Assembly: GCA_040376705.1 (NCBI GenBank)
Contig: JBEIQE010000032.1
Location: forward strand, 1-5,592
Source: JBEIQE01 sp040376705
GTDB taxonomy: Bacteria > Pseudomonadota > Alphaproteobacteria > UBA2400
Direction of reading: 5' to 3'
Length of the DNA stretch: 5,592 nt
Shown here one piece after another: positions 1 through 5,592 of this stretch. Under the pieces are notes generated by a model. The model saw nothing but the letters and a program-made list of their open reading frames with translations. It was not told the DNA's origin and did no database searches. The stretch's first letter is position 1; each line of letters opens with the position of its first letter. Both the position numbers and the translations under genes were made by a program.

Positions 1-60
1 GATGTTTACGCCGAGCTGTATAACGGCCAGGTGCCGTGGGAACTACCGCCTACGGGCTAA
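1..60 (+). CDS. C-terminal end of an unidentified protein (partial)
   Basis: Frame 1 is open from the first base to a TAA at 58-60 and encodes 19 residues ending YNGQVPWELPPTG. The Trp/Pro-rich tail reads like a genuine protein end, and it stops 31 bases before the convergent pirin gene ends, which fits a real gene-gene junction. The fragment is too short for me to assign a family. No terminator hairpin is visible between this stop and the stop of the neighbouring minus-strand gene. A chance open frame cannot be excluded over so few codons. Confidence 0.5.
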   Translation, partial: DVYAELYNGQVPWELPPTG

Positions 61-91
61 TTCCTGGCCGTCTTCTACAGCGCGAAACCAA

Positions 92-796
92 TTACCAGAC
101 CGGTACGTCGATCACGATAACCTCGGCATTCGCCTTGGCGGCCAGTGCAATACTGCTCTGGCCAGTCACTTCGGCGCCGCTGCCTTTGGTCATCAGCTTG
201 CCATCGACCTCGACCTCACCATCCGACACCAGCACATAAGCCTGTGCCCGCACCGGGTGGGTAATGGCCTGTCCGGCCGCCAGTTTGCCGCCATGAATGG
301 TGGCATCCTGGTTGATGTAGAGCGCGCCCTTTTCGGCATCGCCCTCAAAGCCCGAGACCAGCAGCGGCAAGCTGTCGTTCGCGGCCTTGTCGGCAAAAGT
401 ACCAGCCTCCCAGCGCGGCTTGACGCCATTGCGTTTGGGCATGATCCAGATCTGGAATAGGGTGGTATCTTCGCTCTCGAGGTTGAACTCGGAATGCAGA
501 ATACCCGTGCCTGCGCTCATCACCTGCACATCGCCCGCACCTGTGCGGCCTTTGTTGCCGCGCGAGTCCTGATGCGTAATCGCACCAGAGCGAACGAAGG
601 TGATGATCTCCATGTCGCGATGCGGGTGCATATCAAAGCCGGAACCTGCCTTGATCATATCGTCATTGATCACCCGCAGCGGGCCAAAGCCCATGCGTTC
701 GGGATTATAATACTCAGCAAAGCTGAAGTGAAAGCGACTGTCGAGCCAGCCATGGTTGGCATGGCCCAGATCATTCGGTTCGTATACTTTAATCAT
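92..796 (-). CDS. Pirin family protein, YhaK-like (bicupin)
   Basis: The 234-residue product is a cytoplasmic pirin-family bicupin. The N-terminal cupin carries the usual metal ligands: His57 and His59 in MHPHRD, then His101 and Glu103 in GILHSE. The glycine-rich core SAGTGILHSE (about 94-103) is diagnostic. Length and the opening (WLDSRFHFSFAEYYNP) match the short YhaK-type branch rather than the ~290-residue branch seen elsewhere in this window. Some family members have quercetin 2,3-dioxygenase activity and others act as redox-sensitive regulators; the substrate here is unknown. The ATG overlaps the azoR stop by 4 bases (ATGA), and a GGAGGG ribosome site at 801-806 sits 4 bases upstream, so translation is probably coupled to azoR. 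Co-expression with a quinone/azo reductase suggests a role in electrophile or aromatic-compound stress (inference). Confidence 0.93.
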   Translation of the reverse strand: MIKVYEPNDLGHANHGWLDSRFHFSFAEYYNPERMGFGPLRVINDDMIKAGSGFDMHPHRDMEIITFVRSGAITHQDSRGNKGRTGAGDVQVMSAGTGILHSEFNLESEDTTLFQIWIMPKRNGVKPRWEAGTFADKAANDSLPLLVSGFEGDAEKGALYINQDATIHGGKLAAGQAITHPVRAQAYVLVSDGEVEVDGKLMTKGSGAEVTGQSSIALAAKANAEVIVIDVPVW

Positions 797-1413
797 GCTG
801 CCCTCCGTGGGTTAAGCGTTGCGATGGTTGTGCGTGCGATTTCAAGCGCAGCATTACGGTTATCGGGGCTGGTGGCAACACCTTCGGCGCGCACCACCGT
901 TACATCTGTAATGCCAAGGAAACCAAGCACGGTTTTAAGGTGCGATTCCTGATGTTCCATGGCCTGCATCGGTGCGTCCTTAAAGAAGCTGCCACGCGAT
1001 GAGATGATGATGGCGCGCTTACCGCCAGCCAGACCCTGCGGGCCTGCAGCCGTATACTTGAAGGTCTTGCCAGCCACAGCGATGCGGTCGATCCACGATT
1101 TGAGCTGGCTCGGCAGGCCGAAGTTATACATAGGTGCGCCAATCACCAAAACATCAGCCGCCAAAAAGTCAGCCAGAATTTTCTCGCTCAAGGCGACATT
1201 GGCCTGCTGCTCAGGCGTACGCTGATCGACGGGCAAGCCCTGAGCTGCAAACAGGCCGCTATCGAGGTGTGGCACTGGATTGGCGGCGAGATCGTAATAG
1301 GTTACCTCAAGACTCGGGGTGGCGCTCTTCAGCTGTTCAACCGCCTGCTGGCCAAGGCCACGGCTAACCGAGTTGTCGCCCATGATGCTGGAGTCGATGT
1401 GGAGGAGTTTCAT
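793..1413 (-). CDS. azoR: FMN-dependent NADH-azoreductase / quinone reductase AzoR
   Basis: The 206-residue flavodoxin-fold protein is close to the usual ~200 residues for AzoR. It is expected to be a cytoplasmic homodimer that uses NADH to reduce quinones and azo bonds by two electrons. Visible FMN-binding elements are the N-terminal phosphate loop (HIDSS at 5-9, SVSR at 15-18), the APMYNFGLPSQLKSWID block at 93-109 around Met95-Tyr96-Asn97-Phe98, and the SSRGS loop at 138-142 corresponding to the family SRGG loop. The ATG at 1411-1413 is preceded by AAGGA with 8 bases between, supporting this start. It is the first gene of a leftward two-gene operon, with its TGA overlapping the start of the YhaK-type pirin gene. 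It is divergent from lysR, the usual arrangement for a LysR target. The reductase activity is family knowledge; the physiological substrate is probably a quinone. Confidence 0.95.
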   Translation of the reverse strand: MKLLHIDSSIMGDNSVSRGLGQQAVEQLKSATPSLEVTYYDLAANPVPHLDSGLFAAQGLPVDQRTPEQQANVALSEKILADFLAADVLVIGAPMYNFGLPSQLKSWIDRIAVAGKTFKYTAAGPQGLAGGKRAIIISSRGSFFKDAPMQAMEHQESHLKTVLGFLGITDVTVVRAEGVATSPDNRNAALEIARTTIATLNPRRAA

Positions 1414-1454
1414 GATGCTTTTCCTTGTGTGTTCGGGAGTTATTTCCTGAACCC

Positions 1455-1483
1455 AAATTAGGCTTTGCTGGCTGTATTGATAA
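1455..1483 (-). promoter_or_regulatory. Possible sigma70-type promoter for azoR-pirin
   Basis: Read on the minus strand, TTATCA (1483-1478) and TAATTT (1460-1455) are separated by 17 bases and lie about 40 bases upstream of the azoR ATG. The match to consensus is modest (4/6 and 3/6), so this may be a weak or activator-dependent promoter, which is common for LysR-controlled targets. Its -35 bases coincide with those of the opposing lysR promoter. Confidence 0.4.
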
Positions 1484-1505
1484 TCTGCTTGTTTTTACTT
1501 ATACT
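1477..1505 (+). promoter_or_regulatory. Sigma70-type promoter for lysR-pirin
   Basis: TTGATA (1477-1482, 5/6 to consensus) and TATACT (1500-1505, 5/6) are separated by exactly 17 bases. A start around 1511-1513 would leave a leader of about 30 bases before the lysR ATG, enough for the AAGG ribosome site at 1532-1535. It is the best promoter match I found in the window. The -35 lies inside a TTGATAAT repeat, so a bound regulator would be expected to affect it. Confidence 0.6.
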
Positions 1506-1525
1506 CATTCCATTAAGTTGATAAT
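1477..1525. repeat. Paired TTGATAAT direct repeat, candidate LysR operator
   Basis: The octamer TTGATAAT occurs at 1477-1484 and again at 1518-1525, 41 bases apart start to start, close to four helical turns, so both copies face the same side of the DNA. The first copy covers the -35 region of both divergent promoters. The second lies just after the predicted lysR start point, suited to autorepression, and forms part of ATTA-N6-TAAT (1512-1525). LysR regulators typically bind as tetramers to two spaced sites between divergent genes. I did not find a clean dyad of the T-N11-A type, so the operator assignment is inference. Confidence 0.4.
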
Positions 1526-1542
1526 AAATCCAAGGCCTTGAT

Positions 1543-2493
1543 ATGGATAATCTTTCTCGCATCGGCATTTTCATCGAAGTGGTGAAGCAGGAGAGTTTTG
1601 CCAAGGCCGCGCGCGAGCTGGGCATTACCAGCTCGGCGGTCTCGAAGCAGATCCAGAACCTCGAGCAGGACCTGAAGGTCAAGCTGCTCAACCGCACCAC
1701 GCGCAAGGTCTCGGTCACTGAAGAGGGCGCGTTGTTCTTTGGCCGCGCCAGCCATGCGCTGGAGGATATCCGCGAAGCCACCGAGCAGATGAATGAGCTG
1801 AAGGCCACGCCGCGCGGCACCCTGCGCATTAGCGTACCCTATACTTTCGGCACGCTGTTTCTCACCACGCCGATTGCCGAGTTTGCCGAGCGCTACCCCG
1901 AAGTACAGCTGGATGTGCAGTTCGATGACCGGCTGGTGGACATGACCGAAGAGGGGTTTGACCTGATTCTGCGCATAGGTGCGCTTAAGGACTCATCGCT
2001 CATCGCCCGGCAGCTGGTGCCCTGCCCTTTCTATGTATGCGCCAGCCCGGCGTATCTCAAGAAATACGGCATGCCTAAAACACCAGATGACCTCGCGCAG
2101 CATAATGTACTGGCCTATACGCGTAACCGCGGTGCGCATGAATGGCGCTATACTGATGCAGATGGTCATGAGCGTGTGATCCCGCTTAAGGCCAACTTCA
2201 AATGCGATACAGCCGAGATGATGGTAGCTATGGCCAAGCGCGGCCTTGGGATTATCATTTCGCCCATGTTTTTTGTGCAGGATGAAATTGAGAATGGCGG
2301 ACTTAAAATCATACTGGCTGATTATAAAACCGCCCCCGAGCGCAGCCTTTACGCCATGTTCTCGCCTAACCGCTATCTCTCCACCCGCTTGCGGCTGTTC
2401 ATCGACCATATTGCCGCTTTCTGCGCCAACAGATTTGACCCCAAACGCTGCACCGAGCATATTGATGCGCTTATAAAGAAGGGAACCACATGA
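1543..2493 (+). CDS. LysR-family transcriptional regulator (CrgA-like)
   Basis: The 316-residue protein has the standard LysR layout. A winged helix-turn-helix spans about residues 3-62, with the recognition region FAKAARELGITSSAVSKQIQ at 19-38 and the wing RTTRKVSVTEEG. A linker helix follows (about 65-88), then a periplasmic-binding-type effector domain from about 92 to 295. The segments EEGFDLILRIG (136-146), CASPAYLKKYG (166-176) and GLGIIISP (234-241) resemble the CrgA-like subgroup. AAGG at 1532-1535, 7 bases before the ATG, supports the start. It is divergent from azoR, so it probably controls azoR-pirin and its own operon; the effector is unknown. It contains five cysteines (161, 166, 221, 294, 303). 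Cys161 and Cys166 lie in the effector domain, leaving room for thiol-based sensing, but this is unproven. The final TGA overlaps the start of the next gene. Confidence 0.95.
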   Translation: MDNLSRIGIFIEVVKQESFAKAARELGITSSAVSKQIQNLEQDLKVKLLNRTTRKVSVTEEGALFFGRASHALEDIREATEQMNELKATPRGTLRISVPYTFGTLFLTTPIAEFAERYPEVQLDVQFDDRLVDMTEEGFDLILRIGALKDSSLIARQLVPCPFYVCASPAYLKKYGMPKTPDDLAQHNVLAYTRNRGAHEWRYTDADGHERVIPLKANFKCDTAEMMVAMAKRGLGIIISPMFFVQDEIENGGLKIILADYKTAPERSLYAMFSPNRYLSTRLRLFIDHIAAFCANRFDPKRCTEHIDALIKKGTT

Positions 2494-3359
2494 GCAGTAT
2501 TGAAATGACCATCATTCCCCGCAGTAGTGATATCGGCGGGTTTGAAGTGCGCCGCGCACTGCCGTTTCGTGACCGCCGTATGGTGGGGCCCTTCATCTTC
2601 TGGGATCAGATGGGCCCGGGCGAATTCCTCGCCGGCCAGGGAATTGATGTGCGCCCGCACCCGCATATCGGCCTTTCCACCGTGACCTATCTGATTGATG
2701 GGCAGATTGACCATCGCGATTCAATCGGTAGCTTCCAGACAATTGCACCCGGCGATATCAACCTCATGCTGGCGGGTAGCGGTATTGTGCACTCGGAGCG
2801 TACAGGCGCTGAAGTGCGCCGCACAGGATCACGTATCTATGGCATACAAAGCTGGTTAGCCCAGCCTTTAACAACTGAAAACAACGCTCCAGCCTTTGAG
2901 CATACAGGCAAAGGCAGTCTGCCTGTATTTAGCGATACGGGCGTAACGGGCCGTGTGATCATCGGTAACTTTGAAGGGCATGTATCGCCGGTTACAGCCG
3001 AGTGGGAAACGCTTTATCTTGATATGCGTCTTGCCGCTGGCGCGCAGTTCAGGCTGCCTGCCGTAACCGAAGAGCGCGCGCTCTATGCCGTGACCGGCCG
3101 CATGCGTATTGAAGACATAACCTATGAGCCAATGCAGATGCTGGTGCTCAAGCGTGGGCAAGAGGTGGTGATAACCGCGATTGATGATCTATGCCTGATG
3201 GTCCTCGGTGGTGCCACCATGGATGCGCCGCGTTTCATCTACTGGAACTTCGTATCATCAAGCAAAGAGCGGCTGGAACAAGCCAAGGATGACTGGAAAA
3301 ACCGCCGTTTTGCCAAAGTGGTGGGCGATGAGCACGAATTCATCCCGCTGCCGGAATAA
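2490..3359 (+). CDS. Pirin family protein, long form (bicupin)
   Basis: The 289-residue bicupin has about the length of classical pirins. The N-terminal cupin begins with GPFIFWDQMGPGEF (33-46), typical of this branch. It shows the metal site as His57 and His59 in RPHPHIGLST and His101 and Glu103 in GSGIVHSER, the same residue numbers as in the shorter pirin at the other end of the locus. The second cupin (about 170-245) carries no obvious metal triad, as is normal. The tail APRFIYWNFVSSS (about 243-255) is a conserved pirin C-terminal feature. The ATG shares ATGA with the lysR stop, and GAAGGG at 2478-2483 is spaced 6 bases upstream, so translation is likely coupled to lysR. Possible roles are a quercetinase-like dioxygenase or a redox-responsive regulatory protein; the sequence does not decide between them. 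Confidence 0.94.
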   Translation: MSSIEMTIIPRSSDIGGFEVRRALPFRDRRMVGPFIFWDQMGPGEFLAGQGIDVRPHPHIGLSTVTYLIDGQIDHRDSIGSFQTIAPGDINLMLAGSGIVHSERTGAEVRRTGSRIYGIQSWLAQPLTTENNAPAFEHTGKGSLPVFSDTGVTGRVIIGNFEGHVSPVTAEWETLYLDMRLAAGAQFRLPAVTEERALYAVTGRMRIEDITYEPMQMLVLKRGQEVVITAIDDLCLMVLGGATMDAPRFIYWNFVSSSKERLEQAKDDWKNRRFAKVVGDEHEFIPLPE

Positions 3360-3420
3360 CTGTGGCTCTTGAATATCTGCCCGCATCATCTAGGTTACGC
3401 TACACACCAAGGAGAGAGAT

Positions 3421-3846
3421 ATGACCACAAGCACACTTTTTACCACCAAAGCCAGCGCCACAGGTGGCCGTCAGGGCAAAGCCGTTACGGAAGACGGTAC
3501 ACTTAACCTCGATTTCTCCATGCCCGGTAGCGGCAAGCCCGGCACCAACCCCGAGCAGCTGTTTGCGCTTGGTTATGCGGCCTGCTTTGGCGGTGCTGTT
3601 GCTGCGGCGGCCCGCGCCAAAGGTGTTGAAGTTGGCGAAGTAAAGATCAACTCCGAAGTGAGCCTTGTTAAGGGTGATGACGGCTTCTCGATTGCTGTTG
3701 TGCTCGATGCCGTACTGACTGGCGTTGATCAGGCTGTTGCAGCTGAGCTGGCCAAGACTGCTCATCATGATATCTGCCCGTACTCAAAGGCAACGCGTAA
3801 CAACATTCCTGTAACCGTGAAGGCCAATGGCCAGCCGGTTGAGTAA
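3421..3846 (+). CDS. ohr: Organic hydroperoxide resistance protein, Ohr subfamily of OsmC
   Basis: The 141-residue protein matches Ohr in length and motifs. The peroxidatic cysteine is Cys55 in GYAACFGGAV and the resolving cysteine is Cys119 in HHDICPYSKATRNN. The two residues that activate the peroxidatic thiol in this family are present as Arg17 and Glu45. Ohr reduces organic and fatty-acid hydroperoxides in the cytoplasm, with the disulfide usually re-reduced by lipoylated proteins. A strong AAGGAG at 3409-3414 lies 6 bases before the ATG. The gene begins 61 bases after the pirin gene with no terminator between them, so read-through from lysR-pirin is possible. I saw neither a convincing separate promoter nor an OhrR-type operator. 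A strong terminator follows. Confidence 0.95.
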   Translation: MTTSTLFTTKASATGGRQGKAVTEDGTLNLDFSMPGSGKPGTNPEQLFALGYAACFGGAVAAAARAKGVEVGEVKINSEVSLVKGDDGFSIAVVLDAVLTGVDQAVAAELAKTAHHDICPYSKATRNNIPVTVKANGQPVE

Positions 3847-3861
3847 TTAGCTCCAGACATG

Positions 3862-3899
3862 AAAAAGCCCGGGTTGATGAAGATCAGCCCGGGCTTTTT
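3862..3899. terminator. Bidirectional Rho-independent terminator
   Basis: A perfect 12-bp stem (AAAAAGCCCGGG at 3862-3873 with CCCGGGCTTTTT at 3888-3899) is extended by five further pairs, one of them G-U, giving 17 bp around a GAAG loop at 3879-3882. The A tract on one side and T tract on the other make it work in both directions. It ends ohr transcription from the left and the exopolysaccharide operon from the right, lying in the 71-base gap between the two convergent genes. Confidence 0.93.
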
Positions 3900-3917
3900 A
3901 TTATGCAGCACGCTTAG

Positions 3918-4670
3918 TTAGCGGCGGCCAAAGAACAGGCTGTAAGCCCAGCGCGGGATATAGAAGCGACGCTTATTGAGCACGGCACCAACCAGACGCC
4001 CACCTGCAGTTTCAACCTGCTGCTTGAGCTCATCCAGCACCGGTGCGCGGGTGCGCTCGGCCTCAACCACCAGCACAATACCATCCGACAGACCGCCCAG
4101 CACGGTAGCCGAGGCTTCAGCCATGCCGGCTTCAGAGGCCAGAACGATGAGATCGAAATGTTCGCGCAGATCGTTGAACAGCGTGCGGATGAAACTGGTG
4201 TTAACCGCAGCCAGCTTGCCGGCTTCGGCAGTGCTCAGCTCAGCATAGAACAGCGGAATACCCTGCAGAGCCACCAGCGGCGAAGCCTGCGGGTTATCAG
4301 TCTGGAAGAAGGCCTCAAGCGATACCTGAATACGCTGCGAGAGGGCACTGTATGTAGCCTCAGGCGTAGTGTTCAGGTTAAGGAACAAAGTGCGCTTGCC
4401 ACTCTGGCGGGCAGCTGTAAGCGCGACTTCAAAAGCAATACCGCCGCTGCCTTCGCCCTTATAGGCACTGACAAACTGCACGATAGGGCAGATACGTTCG
4501 GATAGCGCATGCTGGATTGAGCCCAAGAGGCTGGCCATCTCGACTGGCGAATGGCGCAGCTTGATCTCGCCATTCAGAATGGCGGGGGAGAACTCGTTGA
4601 GACGGCCCAGGGTAGCGCTTCCTGTAACAGGGGTGAGCTGGGTGGTCTTGCGCGGTGTTTCGGCGATCAT
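3918..4670 (-). CDS. Degenerate BY-kinase-like (CpsD/CapB family) exopolysaccharide protein
   Basis: The 250-residue product has the fold signature of the cytoplasmic BY-kinase that pairs with Wzz/GumC proteins, but its nucleotide site is broken. The P-loop region reads SAYKGEGSGG (68-77), where active kinases have GEGKST, so the Walker A lysine and Ser/Thr are gone. The Walker A' strand is LFLNLN (95-100) in place of the usual hydrophobic stretch ending in DAD. The Walker B strand FDLIVLASEAG (172-182) lacks the aspartate of the usual DTPP. The tail GAVLNKRRFYIPRW (228-241) has no tyrosine-rich autophosphorylation cluster. It is probably a pseudokinase that regulates or scaffolds the polysaccharide machinery. 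A GTG nine bases upstream is possible, but GAAGGG sits 8 bases before the ATG at 4670 and abuts the GTG, so ATG is preferred. The gene begins one base after the preceding stop. Caulobacter HfsB, partner of HfsA, is a possible functional parallel. Confidence 0.85.
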   Translation of the reverse strand: MIAETPRKTTQLTPVTGSATLGRLNEFSPAILNGEIKLRHSPVEMASLLGSIQHALSERICPIVQFVSAYKGEGSGGIAFEVALTAARQSGKRTLFLNLNTTPEATYSALSQRIQVSLEAFFQTDNPQASPLVALQGIPLFYAELSTAEAGKLAAVNTSFIRTLFNDLREHFDLIVLASEAGMAEASATVLGGLSDGIVLVVEAERTRAPVLDELKQQVETAGGRLVGAVLNKRRFYIPRWAYSLFFGRR

Positions 4671-4671
4671 G

Positions 4672-5592
4672 TTACGCACCCTTCAGGCTAAGCGTTGCCA
4701 GCACCGGCAGGCGCAGGCGGGAAGACAACTGGGCCGGTGTACGTACACGGTCGTCCAGAATTTCGAACAGCACAGCCACAGACAGCGCCAGCAAACCGGC
4801 AGTCATGAGAATGGCAATCATCAGCAGCTTGCGCTGACGGTTAGCAGGCTGCATGGGCACAACCGGCGTATCGATAACCGAAATGCGGGTAATGCTCTGC
4901 TGGTTGAGGATATCATTGGCACGGGCCTCTTCGCCGCGCTGCTGATAGAACTTGTAATTGGTCTCATCGGTTTTAACGCGCTGGTCAAGCTCGCTGTAGG
5001 CAGCACGGTTCTGCTCCAGGTATGACAGACGCTCATCGATCATGCGCAGCTTGGATGAGAGCGATGTCCCCTCCTGACCCATGGAATTCAGATCAGCCTG
5101 ACGCTGCTCCAGCTCGCTGCGGGCGGCGGCGATGCTCTGCTGCAGAACGCGTACTGCTGGGCTGTTGGCACGGTAAGTAGCGCGCATCTCGGCCTGCTTG
5201 GCCTCAAGGGCAGCCAGCTCGGTCTGCGCACGGGTAACTGCCTCATAGGCGATGTTTGACAGATCCGTCTTCTGGCGCATTAGCTGGTTCATCTCTTCAT
5301 CAAGATTCGAGATGCCGGATGACGCCTTGAACGCCTGCAGGGCAGCCTGCGAAGCGGCAAGCTTCTGCCCTGCTTCATCAATCTGCTGCTGCAGGAAGCT
5401 GGTTTGCGGCTTGTTGTAGATTTCGGCCTGACGGCGAATGAAGCTTTCCATCAGCAGATTAGCGAAATCGGCGGCTACCTGCGGGTCCTTGCTGCGAACC
5501 GTCAGGTCGATGATGTTGTTACGGCTGCCAGACTGGGCGATGAGATCGCCACCCTGCAGGCGCTTGACTGCGGCACCTTCAGGCGTATCAAC
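4672..5592 (-). CDS. Wzz/GumC-type polysaccharide co-polymerase (partial, 5' end outside window)
   Basis: The frame is open from the window edge to a TAA at 4674-4672, giving 306 residues of the C-terminal part. The ATG at 5451 is internal: the upstream codons continue the fold (NIIDLTVRSKDPQVAADFANLL, about 26-47), the conserved segment at the end of the Wzz domain. Next comes a long Gln/Glu/Ala-rich periplasmic coiled coil (about 60-220), including the family segment YRANSPAVRVLQQ. Then come a proline-containing stretch (DTPVVPMQP, about 242-249) and one transmembrane helix (about 255-276). The short cytoplasmic tail DDRVRTPAQLSSRLRLPVLA is typical of GumC/Wzc proteins. The missing 5' part should encode the first membrane helix and most of the Wzz domain. 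It controls chain length and export of a surface polysaccharide from the inner membrane. The kinase-like domain is not fused but encoded by the next gene. Confidence 0.93.
   Translation of the reverse strand, partial: VDTPEGAAVKRLQGGDLIAQSGSRNNIIDLTVRSKDPQVAADFANLLMESFIRRQAEIYNKPQTSFLQQQIDEAGQKLAASQAALQAFKASSGISNLDEEMNQLMRQKTDLSNIAYEAVTRAQTELAALEAKQAEMRATYRANSPAVRVLQQSIAAARSELEQRQADLNSMGQEGTSLSSKLRMIDERLSYLEQNRAAYSELDQRVKTDETNYKFYQQRGEEARANDILNQQSITRISVIDTPVVPMQPANRQRKLLMIAILMTAGLLALSVAVLFEILDDRVRTPAQLSSRLRLPVLATLSLKGA
4679..4684 (-). promoter_or_regulatory. Ribosome binding site deciding the kinase-like gene start
   Basis: GAAGGG on the minus strand lies inside the last codons of the Wzz/GumC gene, 8 bases before the ATG at 4670. 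Its last base is the first base of the alternative GTG at 4679, too close for ribosome binding. It therefore favours the ATG and indicates translational coupling between the two genes. Confidence 0.6.

Noticed and set aside
61..91. Terminator between the left-edge gene and the pirin gene
   Set aside because: No stable inverted repeat or T tract is visible in these 31 bases.
2..460. Plus-strand open frame of 152 codons opposite the YhaK-type pirin gene
   Set aside because: It is antisense to a gene with clear family motifs, and its translation has no recognisable domain. The real plus-strand frame at the left edge is frame 1, ending at 60.
494..952. Plus-strand open frame of 152 codons spanning the azoR/pirin junction
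   Set aside because: It runs antisense across two well-supported genes, lacks a plausible ribosome site and has no recognisable motifs.
1458..1829. Minus-strand open frame covering the start of lysR and the intergenic region
   Set aside because: It is antisense to the conserved LysR DNA-binding domain, would run through the promoter region, and its translation is a composition shadow.
1993..2460. Minus-strand open frame of 155 codons inside lysR
   Set aside because: It is antisense to the conserved effector domain, with no motifs or ribosome site.
3369..3401. Possible separate ohr promoter (TTGAAT with a downstream TACGCT or TAGGTT)
   Set aside because: No -10 candidate has both a reasonable match and 16-18 base spacing; I could not support it from sequence alone.
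4561..5025. Plus-strand open frame of 154 codons opposite the Wzz/GumC gene
   Set aside because: It is the reverse of the coiled-coil and membrane-helix coding region; its apparent hydrophobic end is not supported by any family pattern.
5449..5451. ATG as the start of the Wzz/GumC gene
   Set aside because: The same frame stays open to the window edge and encodes family-typical sequence upstream of this codon, so it is internal and the true start lies outside the window.

Overview
The window looks like a chromosomal stretch from a Gram-negative proteobacterium. Base composition is moderately GC-rich and codons lean towards CTG, GGC and GCC. A Wzz/GumC-type exopolysaccharide protein encoded separately from its cytoplasmic BY-kinase-like partner, together with the style of the pirin, AzoR and Ohr proteins, makes an alphaproteobacterium my best guess. 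That guess is inference; there is no rRNA or other phylogenetic marker here.

Left part (1-3359): after the last 19 codons of an unidentified plus-strand gene come two divergent two-gene operons. Leftward runs azoR (FMN-dependent NADH-azoreductase/quinone reductase) followed by a YhaK-type pirin. Rightward runs a LysR-family regulator (CrgA-like effector domain) followed by a second, longer pirin. In both operons the upstream stop and the pirin start share a 4-base ATGA, so the locus is mirror-symmetric. The 129-bp gap between azoR and lysR holds a good sigma70-like promoter for lysR, a weaker opposing promoter for azoR that uses almost the same -35 bases, and a perfect 8-bp direct repeat (TTGATAAT) spaced 41 bp apart, a plausible regulator site. 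The simplest reading is a regulated module for quinones, electrophiles or aromatic compounds.

Middle (3360-3917): an Ohr-type organic hydroperoxide reductase gene follows in the same direction as lysR-pirin and may be co-transcribed or have its own promoter. It ends at a strong bidirectional hairpin terminator (17-bp stem, 4-nt loop).

Right part (3918-5592): on the minus strand, converging on that terminator, lies the end of an exopolysaccharide export/assembly operon: a Wzz/GumC-type inner-membrane co-polymerase (its 5' end lies beyond the window) and, one base later, a short BY-kinase-like protein. All of the nucleotide-binding motifs of that protein appear degenerate, so it is probably a pseudokinase. 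This is the most unusual protein in the window.

I see no tRNA, rRNA, CRISPR array, insertion sequence or phage gene. Most of the window is ordinary chromosomal content. The points worth following up are the mirrored double-pirin locus with its shared promoter region and the degenerate kinase.
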